Shown here one piece after another: positions 57,801 to 64,000 of a stretch of 64,000 nt of DNA. Under the pieces are notes generated by a model. It worked only from the letters and a program-made list of their open reading frames with translations, was not told the origin of the DNA and did not search any database. A program made the position numbers and the translations under genes. Each line of letters opens with the position of its first letter. The stretch's first letter is position 1. The DNA comes from Spirodela intermedia (Eukaryota; Streptophyta; Magnoliopsida; Alismatales; Araceae): the NCBI GenBank assembly GCA_902729315.2, contig LR746272.1, positions 806,001 to 870,000 of the forward strand, read 5' to 3'.

Positions 57801-60800
57801 CTCATAGGAAGAGCATAGTGAGAGCTAGGATCTGGGGCAGCCTGATATTCTCGGAAAATCTAGGCTCCCTTCCAGACTCCCCACAACGGCGGCTTCCTCC
57901 CTACGCGCCCATCTTTTCCAACCCAAGATCTATGAGAAAGGGTTGAAAGTGTAAGCTTAGATATTGGCAGACAACGCTCAATGTCTTCAAGATTCTGGTG
58001 CTTTCGATGGTTTTATCAGGTGAAGCTTTCCCCGTCAAGAAAATAATGTCTGATGCTTGATTCCGTCGTCTCCTACGGTTGGAGTAAACGAACGAATAAA
58101 TACACGTCGACAAGGGTGCGAATATTTTTGCAATTATTATGATCGTAAAATTACTTTTGAACTGTAGCTCCTTTTTTATTCTATCTAATAACACTCAAAA
58201 TCATTTTTTAAAGGAACAAGGAAACCTTAACAAAGTTAAACCCTATAGCTCATTTTTTCTTAGTGTATCATTCATATTCTCTCTCTTTCCATCTATTTTC
58301 CTCTCTATCTACCTTTATTACCTTGTCGTATAGGTAAGACAAGACCGCGGTCAGTTTTCATAGAGATCACCCTTGTAACCAATTTCTAGTCGTCCTTGTA
58401 ATGGATGTTCAAGCAAGTAGTAGACCTTGAAAATGTTCTGCCCCCTCTGTCTTTTGACATGCGTGTATGGTACTAACATCAAACTTTCATTCACGTATCA
58501 ACTATTAATTAGGAAATTATGCGTATCGTACGAGTATGGCAAAAAAAAGAAGGTAAAATGGTGGGTATGACACAACGAGAGAGAGAGAGAGAGAAATAGA
58601 TCATCCGTTTAAAACTCAGCTAACAACTACTAAATGTATGCATTATTTGAACGTTTTCAAATTCTGATATACTGACAAATAACTGGCATACTTGAATAAC
58701 GGAGAAATGCTCTCAGCAGCCGTTTCAAAAGAGCTAACGTGTTTGGGTGAGGGAAATGTCAAAGGGAAGATCTTTCGGTAATTATAAAAGCAAACTCCAT
58801 CGATCAGCCGAAGGAAGCAAGAAGATTGGACGTGCATTTGGATCAATGAATTATTCCGGCAGGCGGCGGCCATCCAGCACCTACTGTGGAAAGGAAACGA
58901 CATGCTCGCCTGATGCACAGGGGAAAAAGGAGTCGAGAGGATGAGAACTATCGATATCACGAAGCCAAACGCTACTCGGCCGTAGTTGTTGGTTGGTGTG
59001 AGAGTGTCGGGTTGTGAACTTGAAGACAACAATGCATGGGACATGATCCCACCCTTCGTGGATGGGATTACTTCTGTCTGAAAGGAATCCTATGAGATGA
59101 TGTTTAACGCGCACCGTGAAAGCTGGGTCTTAATTATTCTCACAGAAGATGCGTATGAAATGAATGATTTCCCCTTCCTGAGGACGCCGAAATCCATCTG
59201 CTGTCATGATGGTTCTTCTCTCCGCCGCATCCAAAGTGGGCACGGATGAATGGTTGATAGATAAATAGATAGATATATGTGGTGAGAGTGGGAGAAAGGG
59301 AGAGAGAAAGCAGTGTACTCTCTCTCTCTCTCTCTTCCATGGGAGTACCCTGTGTGCCCCTGGCTTTTCTTATCTCTCTTCCATGACATTTTCCTTCCTA
59401 TCACGACCGTTGATACGTCTCCGAAGACGTTGTTGCCGCCTTCGACCAACAGTTGATCTTCTTGTCCAGATTCCTTGTCTCATATATTTACCAAACCTGT
59501 AACGGAGAACAGTGGTGCGGGATGTCTGTACACGCCAAACTTTGTCTCCTTTCCCTTTCCCTGTCAAAGCTTATAAAGAAAGATTCTCCCTCCAAGAAAG
59601 GGATGGGCCCTGAGTTATCTCTGCTACATTAAGAAGAGACGGGATCCGAGAGAACACTGCTGGTGATGGAGACGGCATTTGTTCTATACGGCGGTGTTTG
59701 TCCGTTCCGAGTCAGTTATGAACAAAGGAGAATGACTGAGACAACGAGCATCACTAGCAACATAACGAGACACCGCCGTGTTCGGCGTTTCGTTGGTAGA
59801 TGGCGGCGGCGTTTACGTAACTTAGACATGTCGGTTACGTAGGCGTGAGTTCATCAACGTGTACTAAGGAGTTTCATTTGGACAGGTCACTAACAAAGGC
59901 TCGCTTCTCTTCCACCGATGATTTGATGGAGGACTGAGATGATTTATTTAACCGTTTTTTCTGTTCTTCAGTTTTTAAGATGAACGGGTTTGGGCAAATT
60001 TTAAAGATCCGGTCAAAGTCACGGTTATTGCAACAGGTACATCATAAAATTCCGCGAAGACGATATCCGAAACAAGGGGCATTCACGCACCTTTTCCGTT
60101 GGGCTTCTGCTGATGGATCCAATCGCTCTGTGATAAAAATTAAGCTTCTTACTTCGATCGTTGTCAGCTATCAATCAAAATATTACATTTCCAACATCCT
60201 GAATCCTCTTTGTTCTTTCGTCGAAGTCGAACTCACATCACTGACAACAACTCGTTCTAGAGTGTGTAACGGCAGTGTCGGATATTTCTATATCTCGGAT
60301 AGTTGATACCCTTTTGAAGAATAGCCTCTATGTCATGTGCGCCAAAAGTTGTCAAACTTGTTAGGGCGGGGGGGCGGGTTAGTGATCTAGCCACCGATTA
60401 GATAATAGCCGGTGCATGGCCATGCTGTACCCTTGTTGGGCATGCGGTTTCAGGCTAACTAAATAAATACCTGTCTGCTTATCACATAAAAATTTTCATG
60501 TTTGGAATTTGTAAGATTCTCGATGACGCATTTTGGCATAATTCCTAGAATCACACAATTTGACGTCGAGATATTGTGAAGTTTCTTTCCTTTAGGCCAA
60601 CCAATCAATTTCCGAAGACGATCTCGACGCTGCATACGCACGAGAAGAAAAGAGAGAGGTAGATAAATGAGGAGAGAGAGATTGGAGGATCCTTCAAGCG
60701 TGCTGGAGAATGGTGGAAATCAGGGTTTTGGGTTTAAAATAATCTTTTTCGTAATAATGGCGACAACGGCCAGCGATATTTGCTGAAACCTAGTGAAATC

Positions 60801-61470
60801 TTATTACTCAACTTAGTCGAAATATACAAGGTATAAAAAAATATTGGGAGACTTGGGATGCCGTGGCCATCACCCGACCGCCCAACTTCAATTGCAACCA
60901 CGCAACGATGGCGGACCCAGAAATCGTAGATTGATGAAGGTCGGATGTTTTAATGACGTCGCATGGCGTAGGACTTCGAGTGGTGTTGAGCTGCACCTCG
61001 GTCAAGCCGGCTTCTGTATTGCCCTCTTGCAACATTGCTTGGTTCTGGGGAGAGTGGAGGAGGAAGAAAACAGTCAAAATTGTGTTAACATCTTTCCAAC
61101 TTTCTCTCTCTTCACCTCTGGAACCGGAGAGTACTTTATCCGGTGGCGCTGGTGGGCCGGGCCTCGAAAACCGCTCAGAATGAGCCCAGTAGTCATCGGA
61201 GACGAAATGTGGGGTATCCGATGTCGACGTGCGGTTTCCAAGGTGGGACCCGCGGGAGTTCAATTTCGAGATTATTTACCAGCGATATGTGGGGAGAGAC
61301 GGAAGCGTCGGGAAAGTTTTCAGAGTAATCTTGCGCGTCCGATCAGATCACAGTTGCCCCCCGGGTGTGGATGATGACGGCAGCGAAATCTCTCTGTGTC
61401 TCTCTCTTTCCCTCTTTCTCTCCCAAGCACCTCTATCCTCCCTGCATCTCCTGGCCCCTTCTTTGCCTGC
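53765..61470. other. Long intergenic region between AIL and CKX7, no gene recognised
   Basis: About 7.7 kb of mixed-composition DNA with CT/GA runs near 53915-53935, 54815-54851, 56865-56882, 58578-58595 and 59319-59335. Open frames up to about 175 codons (for example 55235-55756 minus and 60844-61374 plus) match no family I know, overlap frames on the other strand and lack supporting splice partners. It may hold the promoters of both flanking genes and non-coding transcripts. Confidence 0.5.
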
Positions 61471-61478
61471 TTTATATA
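61471..61478 (+). promoter_or_regulatory. Candidate TATA box of CKX7
   Basis: TTTATATA lies 51 bases upstream of the ATG, after a long CT-rich stretch. This would give a very short 5' UTR of about 25-30 bases. Inferred from sequence. Confidence 0.5.
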
Positions 61479-61528
61479 CCCTGCACCGCTGGTAGAAGGG
61501 CGAGGAGAGAGACGATAGAGAGGGAGAG

Positions 61529-63635
61529 ATGATAGCGTGTCTGGAGCAGCGATTCCTGCCCGAGAGCGAGGCTGTGGCGGGCACCAGCAGTGGGGACGCC
61601 CAGGAGGAGGAGTGGGAGGAGGACCTCGGGTTGATCCGCGGCCTGGAGCTCCACGGGCCTGTCGAAATAGACTGCGCCACCTCGCCGCCGTCGGCAGCGG
61701 CGGCGGCGAGAGACTTCGGGGGGATCTACCGGCTCCCCCCAGTGGCAGTCGTCTGGCCCGCGTCCTCGGAAGACGTGGCGAGCGTGGTCCGCCTTGCCGC
61801 TCGCTCTCCCCGCCTCACCGTCGCCCCCCGCGGCAACGGGCACTCCATCCACGGCCAGGCAATGGCGGCCGGCGGCGTGGTCCTTGAGATGCGTCCCTCC
61901 ATGGCGTCGCTGGAGCTCGTGCCGGGGGCCACACCCGCCGTGCGCGCCGGCGCCGGCGCTCTGTGGGACGAGGTGCTGGAGTGGTGTGTCGGTCGTCACG
62001 GCCTTGCCCCGCGGTCGTGGACCGACTACCTCGGCCTGACGGTCGGCGGGACACTCTCCAACGGCGGGATCAGCGGCCAGGCATTTCGCTTCGGCCCCCA
62101 GACCGCCAACGTGATCGAGCTGGAGGTGGTCACCGGCCGGGGCGACTCGATCGTCTGCTCCGAGACCCGATGCTCGGACCTCTTCTTCGCTGCGCTCGGC
62201 GGGCTCGGCCAGTTCGGGGTCATCACCCGCGCCACCATCCCCCTCCAGCCCGCGCCCGACATGGTGCGGCCGCCGCCGCCGCCGCCCTTCTTTCGGAACA
62301 TTCCTCAGATTCCTTCGTTTTTTTAATCCTTGTCTCTTGTAGGTGAGGTGGATGAGGGTGGTGTACGCCGACTTCGAGCACTACGCCGGCGACGCTGAGT
62401 GGCTGGTCAGCCGCGCGGCGGCGGAGGCTGGAGAGGCTTTCGACTACGTGGAGGGGTTCGTCCTCGTTAATGCCGATGACCCAGTTAACGGGTGGGGCTC
62501 GGTGCCCCTGGAGCGGGGCCAGAGGTTCGACGGCGAGGCGGTTCCTCCAGCCGCCGGTCCAGTCCTCTACTGCCTCGAGGTGGCGGCCTACTACGACCTC
62601 CGCGACGCCGACGACTCCGTGGACAAGGTAGGCCATGGACATTTCGGTCATTCCGAGGGAGTTCGCTGTCGGAGGGTGGGGCCCATGACACGCACGTCTG
62701 CGACGTGCGTGATCTTACGCTGGATTCTCTGACACAACGGACAAATGCCTTCCCGCTCCCCTCCCCCCTTCGATTCCCGCCATCATTGCATATTCCGCCG
62801 TCGCAGAAGGCGGAGGGGCTGCTGCGGCGTCTGCGGCACGTGCGGCGGCTGGAGTTTCGGACGGACGTGAGCTATGTGGGGTTTCTGTCTCGTGTGAAGC
62901 GCGCGGAGGAGGAAGCGAGGGGTCGCGGCATCTGGGACGGGGCTGCGCACCCATGGCTGAACCTGCTCGTCTCCAAGGGCGACATCGCTGACTTTGACCG
63001 CCAGGTCTTCAAGCGCATCCTCCGCGGCGGTGTCGGCGGGCCGATGCTCGTCTACCCTCTCCTCAAGTCGAGGTGAGTCTCCTCAACTCCTCGTCCTCGT
63101 TCAGAACCAGGGATTGGGGGGGTTGCGATTCAGGGCTGCGAGGTTTGTCTTAGCTGGTAAAGAAAAAAACGTCTCTCCCACGGGCACCTTTGCTTCACGA
63201 GGAGAGGGGGGATGGAGGGGGTCAGGTTTTGCTATGCCGCAGCTGGCGGCATCCGAGGGCGTCTTCTTCCCCGGCTGACTGCCGTTTTCTGGTTTTGGCA
63301 GATGGGATCCGAGGGCATCGGTAGCGCTGCCGGCCGGGGAGGTGTTCTACCTGGTGGCGTTGCTGCGGTTCAACCGGCCACCGCCGGAGGGCCCGCCGAC
63401 GGAAGAGTTGCTGGCGCAGAACCAAGAGGTGGTCGACTGCTGCGTTGTCAACGGCTACGATTTCAAGATGTACCTGCCGCACTACCGGAGCCGCGACCAG
63501 TGGGAGCGGCACTTTGGCGAGCAGTGGCCCCGGTTCGCCAAGAGGAAGGCCAGCTACGATCCCTTGGCCATCCTCTCTCCTGGGCAGAGGATCTTTCGCA
63601 GAGGTCAGGGCCCCCTCGGGGAACAAGACAATTAA
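61529..63635 (+). CDS. CKX7: Cytokinin dehydrogenase, CKX7-type (cytosolic)
   Basis: Four exons: 61529-62263, 62343-62627, 62807-63072, 63302-63635; phase-consistent, 539 residues. The flavoenzyme removes the side chain of isoprenoid cytokinins. The FAD-binding domain holds [12 protein letters not shown], with His105 the predicted covalent FAD site, then [29 protein letters not shown] and [12 protein letters not shown]. The substrate domain holds [58 protein letters not shown] and [10 protein letters not shown]; it ends near [13 protein letters not shown], plus a short [10 protein letters not shown] tail. The N terminus [13 protein letters not shown] lacks a hydrophobic signal peptide and resembles AtCKX7 (MIA…), so a cytosolic enzyme is inferred; most other CKX proteins are secreted or vacuolar. 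The gene is very GC-rich. The start is the only ATG that gives the CKX7-like N terminus. Confidence 0.94.
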
Positions 63636-64000
63636 ATCTCAGATATCAGACGACAAAATAAGGCGCGCAGAGAGGGAGATAGCTTTTATTCTTGTGATTC
63701 CTCCCATGGCTCTATCCCTGACGACGGTGATCAATCACGTTCGTTGATATATATACATATAATATCCGTGCCGCCGCCGCTGAGGAAGCTGTTGGTAAGT
63801 CGGATTCGTGCAACGCGACAGGCAAGGAGAGAGCCGTAAATTCTACGTCTCCAATCATTCTCGCTTTTCTTGGCTTCGTCTTGGCGGTGCAATACTATAC
63901 CTTCAATAATGTTTTACGTATTATGTTTCTATATAAATACGTTATCTATATTTCTATATGTGCGCGATTTTACCCCAGTGCTAATCTTGCGTTCGCGGAG
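63636..64000 (+). other. CKX7 downstream region
   Basis: Probable 3' UTR and flanking DNA, AT-rich towards the end. No further gene is visible before the window ends. Confidence 0.4.

Noticed and set aside
60844-61374. 176-codon plus-strand open frame upstream of CKX7
   Set aside because: No recognisable domain, composition like the surrounding DNA, and it lies in the probable CKX7 promoter.
62485-63076. Alternative frames over CKX7 exons 2-3
   Set aside because: Shadows of the CKX7 coding frame; the chosen frame carries the family motifs and joins in phase.

Overview
The window is nuclear DNA of a flowering plant. The evidence is spliced genes with GT–AG introns, a plant-only gene set (GRF, AINTEGUMENTA-like, cytokinin dehydrogenase, OPR, F-box/LRR 15), a miR396 site, Copia retrotransposons and many (GA)n/(CT)n microsatellites. 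Some genes have very GC-rich exons (OPR, CKX, GRF) and others are AT-rich (F-box gene, DUS2). This bimodality suggests a monocot, probably not a grass, but the species cannot be fixed from the sequence alone.

Layout. 1-3085: AT-rich intergenic DNA, then a promoter. 3086-7118 (+): a plant O-fucosyltransferase-like Golgi glycosyltransferase, 9 coding exons. 7917-18325 (-): F-box/LRR-repeat protein 15 (SLOMO-like), 17 coding exons, convergent with the first gene. 19686-21152 (-): a 12-oxophytodienoate reductase-like flavoenzyme, head-to-head with a DUS2-like tRNA-dihydrouridine synthase at 21679-25652 (+). 27173-28485 (+): a growth-regulating factor with QLQ and WRC domains and an intact miR396 site. 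30026-41477: a decayed minus-strand Copia element interrupted by a second decayed plus-strand Copia element (32274-39077), which itself carries a GC-rich island and a further insertion. 41478-49930: gene-free, mostly AT-rich. 49931-53571 (-): an AINTEGUMENTA/AIL1-type double-AP2 factor, 9 exons including a 9-base micro-exon. 53572-61528: no recognised gene. 61529-63635 (+): a CKX7-type cytosolic cytokinin dehydrogenase, 4 exons.

All exon joins were made by hand from reading frame, splice consensus and remembered family alignments. They are phase-consistent from start to stop for all seven genes, but no transcript was available. Four genes (FBL15/SLOMO-like, GRF, ANT/AIL1-like, CKX7) belong to families that control organ initiation and cell proliferation. 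They are not an operon-like unit, and their proximity may be chance. I found no clear new multi-gene system. The most unusual local structures are a tandem repeat in an AIL intron whose copies carry a splice-acceptor-like motif, the GC island inside the nested retrotransposon, and GC–AG introns in the glycosyltransferase gene.
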